NCBI GenBank assembly: GCA_036365515.1
Contig: CM070874.1
Location: 99,740,442-99,804,441, forward strand
Direction of reading: 5' to 3'
DNA from: Torymus aiolomorphi
Lineage: Eukaryota > Arthropoda > Insecta > Hymenoptera > Torymidae
DNA: 64,000 bases
Part shown: one piece after another, positions 11,068 through 33,649 of the stretch
Position numbering within the stretch: the first letter of the stretch is position 1
Layout of the letters: every line of letters begins with the position of its first letter
Made by a program: the position numbers and the translations under genes
The notes under the pieces: model-generated
Seen by the model: only the letters and a program-made list of their open reading frames with translations
Database searches by the model: none
Told to the model about the DNA's origin: nothing

Positions 11068-11325
11068 TGAAAAAATCATATGATTTATCATATGATTTAT
11101 CATATAATTTATCATATGATTTATCATATGATTTGTCATATGATTTGTCATATGATTTATCATATGATTTGTTATATGATAAATCATATGATTAATCATG
11201 AGATGTTTTCGAGAAAATCATCTTATAATTTGTCATATGATAAATCATATGACAAATCATATGACAAATCATATGACAAATCATGTGACAAATCATGTGA
11301 TAAATCACATGACAAATAACATGTT
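11068..11325. repeat. 12-bp tandem repeat that inverts at its centre
   Basis: About nine copies of catatgatttat/catatgatttgt run on the plus strand to about 11,175. After a ~45-bp centre, the reverse-complement unit (atatgacaaatc) runs to about 11,320. CATATG is itself a palindrome, so the whole block can fold into one long hairpin. A terminus 'ttaaggtgatgtgcaaccc' at 10,991 and a degenerate inverted match near 11,325 suggest it lies inside a TTAA-type foldback element. The open frame over it (MIYHMIYH-like) is not a gene. Confidence 0.75.
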
Positions 11326-11500
11326 GCATCAAATAATAAATTTCATAATTTAAATTATTTCTATGATATGTTTTAAAATAAATCCTTAAAACAAAATTAA
11401 TTTATTTAACGCAGATATGGCGAACAATTTCCAGTCCCCATTGTAAAGGGGCTATCAAAAACAAGGCAAGTCTTGTAATTCGGGCTCTTCGTATAGAGTC

Positions 11501-11726
11501 ATTTGAACGGTTGACTTACATGGCTTATATACTCTCGGCCATCCAATGTATCTACAGAAAGCACTACCGGAGCGCTGCATAGCGGTGACAAAGGGGAACT
11601 TGTGATAGGCGGCGCTCGATTAGCAAGCTTCGGCTATTTATCCGCTATGTAGCGCTCCGGTAGTGCTTTCTGTAGATACATTGGATGGCCGAGAGTATAT
11701 AAGCCATGTAAGTCAACCGTTCAAAT
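11501..11726. repeat. 85-bp perfect-looking inverted repeat around a 56-bp loop
   Basis: Left arm 11,501-11,585 (starts atttgaacggttgactt) matches right arm 11,642-11,726 (ends aagtcaaccgttcaaat) almost without mismatch. It is a strong foldback, either a small mobile element or a remnant of a larger one. An RNA from here would form a long hairpin, but no transcription signal is evident. Confidence 0.85.
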
Positions 11727-13055
11727 GGGGGGGGCCCAGAGTTTAGACGATTCACTTTAAAATTGAAGTCAACTGTAGACGTTTTTCAGTTCGACACAAC
11801 AATGTTGAACATACGTAATATATCTCCGCTCATTCCTTCGAAATATTTTATTCATAATGACCAAATAATCGAAAAACTAATAAACGAAAATGGAAAAGTA
11901 GATTAATTAATAAGTCAATCTAAAAAATGACTTTGTTAAAAGAATATACTGTTAATTATCACGAAAATAAAACAAAAATTTTGATATAATGCTAGAATAA
12001 GATTATTTTCGAAATATAAAAAATAGAAAAATAGTATTAACTATCTTCATATATTCGACAGTAAACTGTTTAGATAAAGGTCGGTAACTATTACCTAAGA
12101 TTTCGAAAATTATTTTCAGAATGACCAAACATTCGAATATACATTCAACTCGGCTAGCCGATTAATTCAATCGCCGTAGAGAGATGGCGTTAGTAGTCAG
12201 GAAGCTTGACTAATTTTTAGTCCGATTCATGTTTTCGACTGCACTGAAACTTTTCTTAGCTATTTTAGTCCTGGCAAATACGTGAAAATTAATGTTTTTT
12301 GTCGGTTTTTGCAATATTGCAAACCATCAATAACATTTTTTAAATCGCAAGATATTCTTAATATAAAATGAATGACAAAAATGAATTTTTCAGCTTTTTT
12401 CCCTTTTTTTGTTTATTATTTTTGTTTACTCCTAAATCTTGCACAATTATTTTGTTCCCTTTAAAAGTTTTATTATATATTATCGTGCACAAGAAGGAAT
12501 TTGTTTTGCACAAATTGAGTTTTTCACAAAATCATTTTCACAAATTCATAATAATATTTTGATAAAAATAATATTGTACAAGACAGGTAATTTATTTTGC
12601 ACAAATCTATTTATCAAAAATATTGCTGACTGATTGTCCACAAAATAATTTATACGAAGTCTTACAGATGGCGTTAAAACTGTGCTTAAGAGTACTCTCC
12701 ATCTGAGTCCCAATTCGGCAATATATCGCAGAGCGCCCACGACGTGATCAAAGTATTTTTATTAATTTAGATTCACTTGAAACTCTTAAATAATTCCTAA
12801 CATAGTTTTTCCACGTGTAGCACGTGAATTTAGATAAATAAACCTGTAGTTTGTAGATAAAATTTAAAAGTTTAGCGGCCGTCCCTGTTAACGATCCCAA
12901 ACTTTTCTCTACCAAATGTTTATTTATATAAGAATGTGTTGCACATAAATTTCATTTCAGTTTTTATGTCATGCACAGTTTCAAGAAAACCAAAGGTAAG
13001 TGTTTCATTTTTAATCGTTATAAATAATACTATATGTTTCGGTTGTACGAGTGTG
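11727..13055. other. AT-rich, no gene recognised
   Basis: Short open frames only. A possible plus-strand micro-exon (about 12,960-12,995, between 'catttcag' and 'gtaagt') is seen, but nothing links it to other coding sequence. Confidence 0.35.
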
Positions 13056-13092
13056 TGCACGCGCGCGCGCGCACACACACACACACGCACAC
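13056..13092. repeat. (GC)n(AC)n microsatellite
   Basis: Alternating purine-pyrimidine tract gcgcgcgcgc followed by acacacac. Confidence 0.85.
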
Positions 13093-14163
13093 ATAATATA
13101 TATCTGCTATTATGCTCTGTTGCAATATAATGATTCATATATTCTGATCAGATTATGTATAATAATCTAAATCCCGACCAATACCGCAAGCCAATTACTG
13201 AAAATATTGTTCAGTCAGATCGTATGGACACAAAGTTTGTTTATACAGTATAGGAGGCGGCCAAAAGAATAATACAAAAAAAAAAGGTTTTAATTGAAGC
13301 TATCGTTTGTTAAAAAATATTGCTTTCTTGGAAAGTAATAAACAAAAAAATTATGGAAAAATGTTTAATGATATTTTCGGAGATATAATTAGTCATTCCT
13401 CTACGCTATATTTGCTTATAACTTCCCAAAAAATGAATATTTTTTTTAATAAACTATAGCTGAAATTGAACCTTTTTTCGTCTAGTTTTATCATTTTTCT
13501 GTCCAGTTTCTGTAACACAAACTACTCTGATTCTATTATATTTATAATAACTTACCTTAAGCTTTTGAACACATATAATAATGGATCAATTATTAATCTA
13601 AATTTTAAGTAAATATACAACAATATTCAGAAAATGAAGTACAAAGTAGATAGTAATAATACATATTAAGTATAAGTATATATTATTATAATAAGCATAA
13701 TAAAACCACAAGAACAAAAGTATTATAATTGACAATGTCAAAGCCACGACTTGGTAATAGGGATAGCTTAAAGTAATGTTCTTTATGTATGTTCTCTCAA
13801 AAGGTAATATTTTTTCGCTATGAAAATAAAAAATAACTAGACCAATATACCAACATTCAGAGAATAAGTTTATTAAATATATACATACGTATATGACTTT
13901 CACTTTATGTCAACATAACCGTAAATGAAAAAATGTAGTGTAGTGAAATTATGTACAGTGCAGGTGACTAATATAAGAATTACACTAAGTTCAAAGTTTT
14001 TGTAATACTTCATAAATATGGATAGGTATAGTTGATAATGTTTAATAAATTGAAGTATATAAATTGTATGCAAGAAAATGGATCAAACATTAGAAAGATG
14101 CATTACATGCAGTCAGAACAGCTGGAGATTTCGATAAGAATGAACAGTATAAAAAGCTATAAA
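13093..14163. other. Downstream region and probable 3' UTR of the MULE-RING gene
   Basis: No coding sequence recognised. On the minus strand an AATAAA lies at 13,869-13,874, about 290 bases past the stop codon at 14,164, so it is a candidate polyadenylation signal for the gene to the right. Confidence 0.4.
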
Positions 14164-24844
<10,681 letters not shown>

Positions 24845-24900
24845 GTCAATTTCATCCAGTGTTTGAACCTTCGTTTAATAAGCATAAAAGAAAAGAAAAG

Positions 24901-24965
<65 letters not shown>
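24901..24965. repeat. (TA)n microsatellite
   Basis: About 32 TA dinucleotides just upstream of exon 1 of the MULE-RING gene, separating it from the inverted duplication to the right. Confidence 0.95.
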
Positions 24966-24966
<1 letters not shown>

Positions 24967-24967
<1 letters not shown>

Positions 24968-25802
24968 CTCTATCTGCACGAAACGCCGAGATGCAGTTGA
25001 AGCAGAAAAACGTTCACTAAGATTAAGATGTTCTCCGCTTCTCTACGCCGAGTCGAGTGACCACGGTAAGCGCGAACCCGAGCGCGAACGCGCGATCGGT
25101 AGGGGTAGGTAGTGATGGCGCTCGCTCTCTTTCCTAAACCATCACTCACGATGGTCCAGATCAACCCCACCCACTTGTGCTAAATTGGGCGGCGAGAGAG
25201 GAGAGGCACAGCCAATGATAAGTGAAACTACGGCGCTTTGATGAGTGGGGGTGGGGGAGGAGGCGCACGCGTAAAAGTCGAGGCAGGAATTCCAAGAAAC
25301 TACTCTCGAAAAATAAGATCTGTGTTTTGTTTTATTTCTTTTCGCGTATAACAAATTTCTTGTTATTAGTATATATTAACATACGCTGCTTCTGTGGTGT
25401 GTTTCTTGTGCAAAAAACGAAATCCAGTATATAACTGGAATAGTACATTACGATGCAAGTGGCATAAGTCGTACTTTACGGCACAGAGTGTATAAGCGCC
25501 TGAGCGGAGCGTTGCGTTGCGGGCCATTCTAGATTTCGCTGCGCTAACGGCAGGGCTGACAACAGAAATGAATAGAGTTTTCCAGCTCGTACGGAGTTGA
25601 GCGGGAGAAGCGAGAAGACGGCTGGGCGGCTCAGTGCAGGCCATGTGATACTCAAGTCTAAATCCCTACGTTACCGATATGTCGGTAACATACTTCATAT
25701 TAAATAATAATTAAATTAACAGTAATTTTTATGATCAAAACGCTCTTTCAGGCGCTCGGGAATTGATTGATGATGATTGTGTCAAAGTTTCAGAACTGAA
25801 AT
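24967..25802 (-). repeat. Left arm of an ~840-bp inverted duplication
   Basis: Reverse complement of 28,345-29,190 with few differences, from 'gagcggagcgttgcgttgcg' through a CpG-rich promoter-like zone to the outer edge 'atctctatctgcacgaaacg'. The open frames in both arms that start MACTEPPSRLL differ by one residue. No protein family recognised. Confidence 0.9.
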
Positions 25803-26074
25803 TATTAAAATATTGGTTTTATTTGAGCATTTGTATTTGTATAGCTGAAACAGCTAATTATCAGTAAGACGCTTGAAAAAATTTTGTAAAGCATTATAAG
25901 TAATAAGCTATTAATAATTAAATATTTTATATTCAGTTTTTTAAAGCTTTTTTATAGAACAGAAATATGTAATTATATAATTTTTTATGTATGCCATATA
26001 CAGAAAATGAGTAAAACAAAAACTGGAATATAGAAGATCTGCTTTTCATTATTAGAATATTATAATATTGAATA

Positions 26075-26285
26075 TTAAGGTGATGCGATACTGACACTAT
26101 TACCCAAAATTTGGTTCCCGTTTTTCTCATTCAATTTTTAATTTTAAGAAAAAAGCTCTTTGATACGTTGTAGTTCTTTATTAAACTTAAAACGTGTCAA
26201 AGAGTTTTTTTCAAAAAGTTTAAAATTGAAGGAGAAAAACGGGAACCGAGAATTGAGTAATAGCGTGGGTATCACATCACCTTAA
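26075..26285. mobile_element. 211-bp TTAA-flanked palindromic element
   Basis: TTAA-ggtgatgcgatac at 26,075 and gtatcacatcacc-TTAA at 26,282. The inner arms 'ggttcccgtttttctc' and 'gagaaaaacgggaacc' are inverted. No coding content. Confidence 0.88.
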
Positions 26286-26867
26286 ACATATTTATTACTT
26301 TTGTATAGTAAAACTATTTGTAGTAGTTATTATTATACTGTAAATAATGTTGAATGAATGACGATAGGCATACAAATAGCATGAGATATATTAATAGTAT
26401 TTGACAGGCGTAATAGTTCTTAATATCGAATATGATATATGTCATAATGACTTCATTTCAATGCAATACTTTCTAGTATGTAATTCTATTGCATAGTAGA
26501 TATTTTGTAGGAAAACCAACAGTCTTACCTTCAATCAATTTGTAAAAATTCTGTTTAATTCTACTCACAATTTATAAACTTTTTCCCATTTAATGTACGA
26601 TACAAAAAGTTACAAGTTTTTGAGTTAAAAAATCATGAAAATTAAAGATTTATGAAAAAAAAATCAAAATTTCAAAATTTTCAATTAATTATAACTTTAG
26701 AACGATTGCATATTTTGCTCTAAAATTGCATATTTGTGTTTGGAGGCTAATTTTGAACCAATAAAAAAATGTAAGCAATTATAAAATTTTGGCCTTCAAC
26801 AGTTGACATGAAGTTACCCACATACTTATATAATATTACACAATTTGAAATCTGTTAGTTCAATTTA

Positions 26868-27615
26868 CATTTATTTATTTATTGAAATCAGAAATTTACA
26901 AAGTAAATCCTACGTAGGTAAATCAATTATCTGAGCATAGGTCAGGTACATAAAAGAAAATTTACTAGCTAAGTTACGTACTAATTTTAGAACCGTTGTT
27001 CATCTGTATCTCAGAAAAATAAACAGAGAAAACTGTACTGTGTGTAATCATAATTAATATGAATAATTTGTTTATATCGCTTAGATCCTGTCAACATAGT
27101 TAACAGGTTAAACTGTGTAATCTTATCAAAAATTTGGTATCAAAACAGTAACATAACAATTATATATTTTTAGCAACCTAATTTTTAAAATTTTTCCTTA
27201 TTGTAATTCTACTACATTCTAAGTTCTTCAGATCATTTGGCGAAGAATTAAGTTCTATTAGCTTCTATGTAGCAGGTTTTGTTATTTATTGGTTTACTTT
27301 TGTTTATACTTTTTTTTTCTTGTATTAATTGTTTGTCTCTGATATCTACTGTTGAGTTCCTAATAATGATAGAACACGAACTCGAACCAAAATAATTGTT
27401 CAATGAAGGATGTCCGTTAATCGCGAAAGTATTTTTGTATATAATTTTAATCTATTTTGTAGATTTTGTAATAATTTTAGACTATTCATGTATAAATTAT
27501 TGTTATTAAAAACAGCATAATATAGTATCAACAATATTTTAGTTTGCATAATATTTGCCATTTTGTAAAAAATTAACAGTAGATATTTCTTTTTTTTTTT
27601 TTTTGATAGTTTCAA
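26868..27615 (-). pseudogene. Third Jockey-like non-LTR 3' fragment
   Basis: Minus-strand reading from 27,615 gives YLLLIFYKMANIMQTKILL, then YYAVFNNNNLYMNSLKLLQ and LQNRLKLYTKI, degenerate but in the order of the Jockey-type C-terminal region. The 3' end has AATAAATAAATAAATG at about 26,870. Truncated at the 5' end and mutated. Confidence 0.6.
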
Positions 27616-28344
27616 TGTATGTAATCAAAAGTAATTTTGTATCTTATTATAATTTTATAAATATATCATTTTTCTGTGTCAAATCCAATTCTGTTAAATA
27701 ATAAGCAAAAATTGACTATGTAAGGTGCATTGAGGCGTTAAAAATCGTATTGGTAGGTTTAGATAATCAGGAATTGATTACATGAAAATGTTAATTGGGA
27801 AAAAGTTTTGTTTAAATGTTACCTATATCTTCTGTATTTAACATTTGTGTATAAACTAAAATCATTGGACAATAAGCGAAAATCGTCCAATTATAAGGCG
27901 TAATAAAACTTACTTGATTTACTTAAATTGTGACAATTATTTAATAACAATTCCCTGTACAAAAACCCCTTCATATGCTTTTTACACAAAATTTCGCGCC
28001 CCCGTATTCACGGGAAATGATACGTTAAAAATTATTTCATTTCGAAAAATGTTGCACACCTTATTTCTAGAAAATTATATTGAAAATAATTGTTTATTAT
28101 AAATTATTAGTCATGATAAGGTGTAATAAAAATTAGTTAAGCTTTGATTTCATCTGTAAATCGTTCAACAATAACAACGAGCCACGTTGAAATAGCAAAA
28201 CTTTTTGAACGAATAAAATGTAATATATAATTGCTATTTATTTATTTCCATTAATTTACTATCCATGAAATTTTGTTTTTGCATAAATTTTGTATCCACT
28301 TTTTAGATAAAAAATTACACCAGAAAGTGGATAACTCGATGAAA

Positions 28345-29190
28345 GTTATCATTTCAGTTCTGAAACTTTGACACAATCATCATCAATCAATTCCAGAGCG
28401 CCTGAAAGAGCGTTTTGATCATAAAAATTACTGTTAATTTAATTATTATTTAATATGAAGTATGTTACCGACATATCGGTAACGTAGGGATTTAGACTTG
28501 AGTATCACATGGCCTGCACTGAGCCGCCCAGCCGTCTTCTCGCTTCTCCCGCTCAACTCCGTACGAGCTGGAAAACTCTATTCATTTCTGTTGTCAGCCC
28601 TGCCGTTAGCGCAGCGAAATCTAGAATGGCCCGCAACGCAACGCTCCGCTCAGGCGCTTATACACTCTGTGCCGTAAAGTACGACTTATGCCACTTGCAT
28701 CGTAATGTACTATTCCAGTTATATACTGGATTTCGTTTTTTGCACAAGAAACACATCACAGAAGCAGCGTATGTTAATATATACTAATAACAAGAAATTT
28801 GTTATACGCGAAAAGAAATAAAACAAAACACAGATCTTATTTTTCGAGAGTAGTTTCTTGGAATTCCTGCCTCGACTTTTACGCGTGCGCCTCCCTCCCC
28901 CACCCCCACTCATCAAAGCGCCGTAGTTTCACTTATCATTGGCTGTGCCTCTCCTCTCTCGCCGCCCAATTTAGCACAAGTGGGTGGGGTTGATCTGGAC
29001 CATCGTGAGTGATGGTTTAGGAAAGAGAGCGAGCGCCATCACTACCTACCCCTACCGATCGCGCGTTCGCGCTCGGGTTCGCGCTTACCGTGGTCACTCG
29101 ACTCGGCGTAGAGAAGCGGAGAACATCTTAATCTTAGTGAACGTTTTTCTGCTTCAACCGCATCTCGGCGTTTCGTGCAGATAGAGATTC
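28345..29190 (+). repeat. Right arm of the ~840-bp inverted duplication
   Basis: Inverted copy of 24,967-25,802. It contains a CpG-rich, SP-like zone (cctcccccacccccactc) near 28,890 and 'gaccatcgtgagtgatggtttag'-type sequence. It runs directly into the 50-bp satellite at 29,190. A third, diverged direct copy of its outer half is at 30,730-31,110. Confidence 0.9.
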
Positions 29191-29690
29191 ACCGGCCCGC
29201 TTCACCTTGGCTCTGCGTTTCTCGCAGGGAGTGTTACAGATTCGCCGGTCCGCTTGAACTTGGCTCTGCGTTTCTCGCAGGGAGTAATAGATTCGCCGGC
29301 ACGCTTTAACTTGACTCTGCGTTTCTTGCTCTCAATAGATTCGCCAGTCCGGTTCTGCGTGGCCCTGCGTTTCTCGCAGGGAGTAATAGATTTGCCGCCA
29401 CGCTGTAGCCGTGGCTCTGCGTTTCTCGCAGGGGTTATTAGATTTGCCGGCACGCTCGCTTTACCGTGGCTCTGCGTTTCTTCATAAAAATAGATTCGCC
29501 AGCCCGGTTCAGCGCGGCCCTGCGTTTCTTGCCCTCAGTAGATTCGCCAGCCCGGTTCCAGGGCAGCCCAGCGTTTCTAGCGCAGGGAATAACAGAATCG
29601 CCAGTCTGGTTCAGCACGGCCCTGTGTTTCTCCTAGGAAATAATAGATTCGCCAGTCTCGTTCATCGTCGCGGACTTCGTCATCATCATC
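29190..29690. repeat. ~50-bp satellite with alternating unit types
   Basis: About ten units built on 'agattcgccgg(c/t)ccgctt' or 'agattcgccagtccggttc' followed by 'gctctgcgtttctcgcaggg'. The two unit types alternate, giving a ~100-bp dimer period. Long open frames on either strand come from the repeat having no stops in some frames. Confidence 0.85.
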
Positions 29691-29699
29691 GTCGCATCG

Positions 29700-29860
29700 T
29701 TCGCAAACATCTGAAAGGACTGCATCAAAATATTTTTTGCTTTTGCTATTTTTGGTGTTTGGGCTTCTCGACTCGACGGGGCACCTCGATTATAGCAGCA
29801 TCGATCACATAAGGTAATACTTTATTCGTAAATAACGTTCGTAGAAATCGCGTTGTTTTT
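29700..29860. repeat. Block duplicated at 30,540-30,670
   Basis: 'tatagcagcatcgatcaca' followed by 'taaggtaatac' here matches 'tatagcagcatcgatcacg' with 'taaggtactc' at about 30,610. Each copy has an AAGGTA donor-like site at its end, so both may derive from an exon-intron border of one source gene. Confidence 0.6.
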
Positions 29861-29954
29861 TATGGTAAGAAAATTAATGCAACTATAAATTTTGCATTTG
29901 TAATACTTTTAAAATGGCTTCAAATTTTAGAAAACGTTTTGATATTTTATAACC

Positions 29955-29999
<45 letters not shown>
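29955..29999. repeat. Poly-T tract
   Basis: About 45 consecutive T. Could be the reversed tail of a retrotransposed sequence on the minus strand, but no body is recognised. Confidence 0.9.
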
Positions 30000-30001
<2 letters not shown>

Positions 30002-30129
30002 TTTCGACGTAAATTTTTGAAAATTTGGCATATGAAACTTTGTTTTTAAGAGCCGCTTTTTACATCCTCCCCCATTGTTAACAAAAAATCCTTTATTTCT
30101 TGTGCAATATTGTACAATAAATTTCATTT

Positions 30130-30670
30130 CGTTAGATTAATTATTAAAATTATTATTAAGATCTTTTTTATTCGCATTATTAATAATTTTTATGAGTATT
30201 CTGGAATTTTTTGTTGTACAAGTATAAACGTGTTAGAGGGTATATAAGTACAATAACAAGAATCATATTATACACTTAAAAATACGACCCCCCCCCAAAA
30301 AAAAAAGTACTAATTCCCAACCCTTGTTTCCCGGAATCCGAGTCGCGAGTTTGTTGTCTGTATGCCCTCTCCCCCTTTCTCTGCAATACGTTGCGAGCGC
30401 TGGACCATCGAGAGCTGTAGTTTAGGATGAAGAGCAAGATGCGGCCATGTTTTTCTCCTACCGACCGGGCGCTCGCTAATATTCTCTCCGCTCGCGCCGC
30501 ACACTCACTCGGAAGGTGCGGCGAACATCTGAGCGCTTGTAGAAAAAGGATTTTTGATTTTCCAATTGTTACTGTTTGGGCTTCCTGACTTGACAAGATA
30601 CCTCGACTATAGCAGCATCGATCACGTAAGGTACTCTATTCGTAAATAATCACCCTTCTTTTCTAACGTT
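30130..30670. repeat. Diverged copy of the promoter-like segment
   Basis: 30,140-30,325 matches 31,725-31,870 (shared 'ttactaattcccaaccc'). 30,400-30,550 resembles the CpG-rich part of the inverted arms, and 30,590-30,670 matches 29,760-29,850. A mosaic of the same repeat family; no gene recognised. Confidence 0.5.
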
Positions 30671-30729
30671 CGTAGTACCGCGTTGTCGCCATTCTCCGAC
30701 AGTGACAATTCCGTATCAGAACAGCTTAT

Positions 30730-31115
30730 GTTTATATATACTAATAACAAGAAATTTGTTATACTCGAACGGAAAAAAAAAAAACCGATCTTATTTTTCG
30801 AGAGCAGTTTCTTAGAATTCCTGCCTCGAATTGGACGCGTGCTACTCTCCTCCCCCCCTTTCTCCTCAAAGTGCCATCATTCACATTGGCTGCGCCACTC
30901 CTCTCTGCCTAGCACCAGTGGGTGGGGGTTGAAGTTCATCTGGATCATCGTGACTGATAGTTTAGAAAAGAGAGCTAGAGGCGACCGCCATACCTACACC
31001 TACTCTTACCGACCGCGCATTGGCGCTCGCGTTCGCGCTTGCCGTGATCACTCGACTCGACGTGGAGAATCGGAGAACATCTCAGTGAAAAATGTTCTGC
31101 TTTAACCGCGGCTCT
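30730..31115 (+). repeat. Third, diverged copy of the inverted-arm outer half
   Basis: Shares 'aacaagaaatttgttata', 'gatcttatttttcgagag', 'cctgcctcga' and the CpG-rich zone with 28,790-29,160 in the same order, and like it leads into a 50-bp satellite array. Confidence 0.8.
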
Positions 31116-31645
31116 GCGTTTAATGCAGGGAGAGATTCGCCGGCCCGCTTTACCTTGGCTCTGTGTTTCTCGCAGGGAGTGTAATAGATTCGCCGGTCCG
31201 CTTTAACTTGGCTCTGCGTTTCTTGCTCTAAATAGATTCGCCAGTCCGGTTCAGCGTGGCCCTGCGTTTCTCGCAGGGAGTAATAGATTCGCCGGCACGC
31301 TTTAACTTGGCTCTGCGTTTCTTGCTCTCAATAGATTCGCCAGTCCGGTTCAGCGTCGTTCTGCGTTTCCTCCCAGGGAGTAGTAGATTCGCCGGCCCGC
31401 TTTAACTTGACTCTGCGTTTCTTGCTCTAAGTAGATTCGCCAGTCCGGTTCAGCGTCGTCCTGCGTTTCCTCCCAGGGAGTAATAGATTCGCCGGCCCGC
31501 TTTAACTTGACTCTGCGTTTCTTGCTCTAAGTAGATTCGCCAGTCCGGTTCAGCGTGGCCCTGCGTTTCTAGCAGGGGGTAATTAATTGAATCACCAGCC
31601 TGGTTCAGCGCGGCCCTGCGTTTCCAGCAGCGTTTCTTCCTAACC
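31116..31645. repeat. Second ~50-bp satellite array
   Basis: Same alternating unit pair as 29,190-29,690, about ten units, for example 'agattcgccggcccgcttta' and 'agattcgccagtccggttca'. Two arrays each following a copy of the same promoter-like segment argue for duplication of a composite block. Confidence 0.88.
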
Positions 31646-32069
31646 TTCGGTTCGAGTGACAATTTACATGCGATCTGGGAAATTCTTTACTTTGACTCCC
31701 TTGGTGCGTAATATACTAATTTATCCCAATTATTAATAATTATTATGTGCATCCCGAAATTTGTTTTTCTACAAGTATAAACGAGTTATAGGGTATATGT
31801 ATAAATATATTAATAAGAATCATGTTATACTAAAAAAATTATAAATTAAAACTTACTAATTCCCAACCTCTGTTTATTGTAGTCGAATTGCTATATTTTC
31901 TTTTTTACCATCTTTTAAGAAATATTCTGGCACATGCAATGTCCCCCCGTTATTTAAATGAAGGATTATTGTTATAACGTGGCTTTTTTTTTTTTTTTTT
32001 TTTTTAAGAAAGTAGATGCACAAAATCGCATATAATGGATCGTGATTTCTAGGATTTTATGGGACGAAT
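31646..32069. other. No gene; element edge and T-tract
   Basis: 'ttggtgcgtaatatactaat' near 31,703 is the recurrent AATAGTATATTACG terminus in reverse. 31,725-31,870 is a copy of 30,140-30,325, and 31,983-32,005 is poly-T. Confidence 0.5.
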
Positions 32070-32749
32070 TTAAGGTGGTGTAATAGTCCTACTTTACCAC
32101 TAATCCTGCTTTATCGGCAGAACATGTCAAAATAATTAACCCATTAACGACCAAAGACGTCATTTTTTGAACATGTTTTTGATCGCAAAATTCATTTGTA
32201 AAACGAAACAATAAATTGATCCAAGGTACCGTACCTTTTGTTTTTGGGTGTGCTGAATCCGAATCCGGGCTTAAAATTCAAAAATTTTGCTTACAAAATT
32301 AAATATGGCGGGTCTTTCACAAAAAATTTTTTCACTTTCAGGTTCAGGAGAAACTTCACGCCTCGATCGTTTTCGTGACATTGCAAGTATAAATACAAAA
32401 GATAATCGTTAAGAAAACCTCTAAACTTCAGAATAATGGACTTGAATAACTTTTGTGTTGGAAAACCACAATATATTTTATCAACTTCAATCGATCTGAC
32501 GAAATAAGCTTTGGTAAAAATTTTTTTAGAAAAAAGATGGGACACGCTGAGTGTAAAATTATGTGGTTGAAGTTTACAACGTTGCGACTCCAACGAAAAT
32601 CCAAACTTCCAAAAAATTATGATTTCCACGCGGAATCGATTCCATAGCAACAAAAATGATGCGAACAACAAATAAAACAGCAAAAAATAAAAAACAATAA
32701 AAACTCACCCCCTAACACCCCATTTTATCATATCAAAAAAAGAAAAAAA

Positions 32750-33640
32750 TTCTAACTCCGCCGTTTTTGAGATTCCCGATAATTTTATTGCCGGAATACG
32801 AATTCAAGGATACGAGATACATACAAAAAAATTGGCAAACCCCAAAGCACCGCGGAACCCCCTCAAAACTACCCCTCTCATATCGAAACATCGCAGAAAA
32901 ATTCTAACTCCGCCGTTTTTGAGATTCCCGATAATTTTATTGTCGGAATACGAATTCAAGGATACGAGATACATACAAAATAAATTGGCAACCCCCAAAG
33001 CACCGTGGAACCCCCTCAAACCTACCACTCTCATACTGAAAAATCGCAAAATAATTCTAACTCCACCGTTTTTGGGATTCCCGATAATTTTATTGCCGGA
33101 ATACGATTTCAAGGATACGAGATACATGCAAAAAAATTGGCAACCCCCAAAGCACCGCGGAACCCCGTCAAAACTACCCCTCTCATACTGAAAAATCGCA
33201 AAAAAATTCTAACTCCGCCATTTTTGAGATTCCCGATAATTTTATTGTCGCAATACGAATTCAAGGATACGATATACATACAAAAAAATTGGCAACCCCC
33301 AAAGCACCGCGGAACCCCCTCAAAACTACCCCTCTCATACTGAAAAATCGCAAAAAAATTCTAACTCAGCCGTTTTTGAGATTCCCGATAATTTTATTGA
33401 CGGAATACGAATTCAAGGATACGAGATACATACAAAAAAATTGGCAACCCCCAAAGCTTCGCGGAACCCCCTCAAAACTACCCCTCTCATACTGAAAAAT
33501 AGCAAAAAAATTCTAACTCCGCCGTTTTTGAGATTCCCGATAATTTTATTGACGGAATACGAATTGAAGAATACGAGATACATACAAAAAAATTGGCAAC
33601 CCCCCAAAGCACCGCGGAACCCCCTCAAAACTTTCTTGAA
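32750..33640 (+). repeat. 152-bp satellite, left (plus-orientation) array, six units
   Basis: Each unit contains 'aattctaactccgccgtttt', 'gagattcccgataatttta' and 'ggcaacccccaaagcaccg'. The repeated open frames (MATPKAPRNPLK-type) come from unit length and lack of stops and are not genes. Confidence 0.92.
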
Positions 33641-33649
33641 AAAAGTTAT

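Larger units (their letters stand above)
25803..28344. other. Spacer between the inverted arms: AT-rich, one MITE, one retrotransposon remnant
   Basis: No intact gene. The listed insertions at 26,075-26,285 and 26,868-27,615 account for about 1 kb; the rest is AT-rich and unassigned. Confidence 0.45.

Noticed and set aside
12960..12995. Plus-strand micro-exon between a good acceptor and donor
   Set aside because: No neighbouring exons in compatible phase could be found, so it is probably chance.
24967..29190. Inverted duplication as an assembly palindrome artefact
   Set aside because: The two arms differ at several positions and have different outer flanks, so they are real diverged copies.
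29202..29812. Frames over the 50-bp satellite
   Set aside because: Repeat-derived; the same sequence is open in several frames on both strands.
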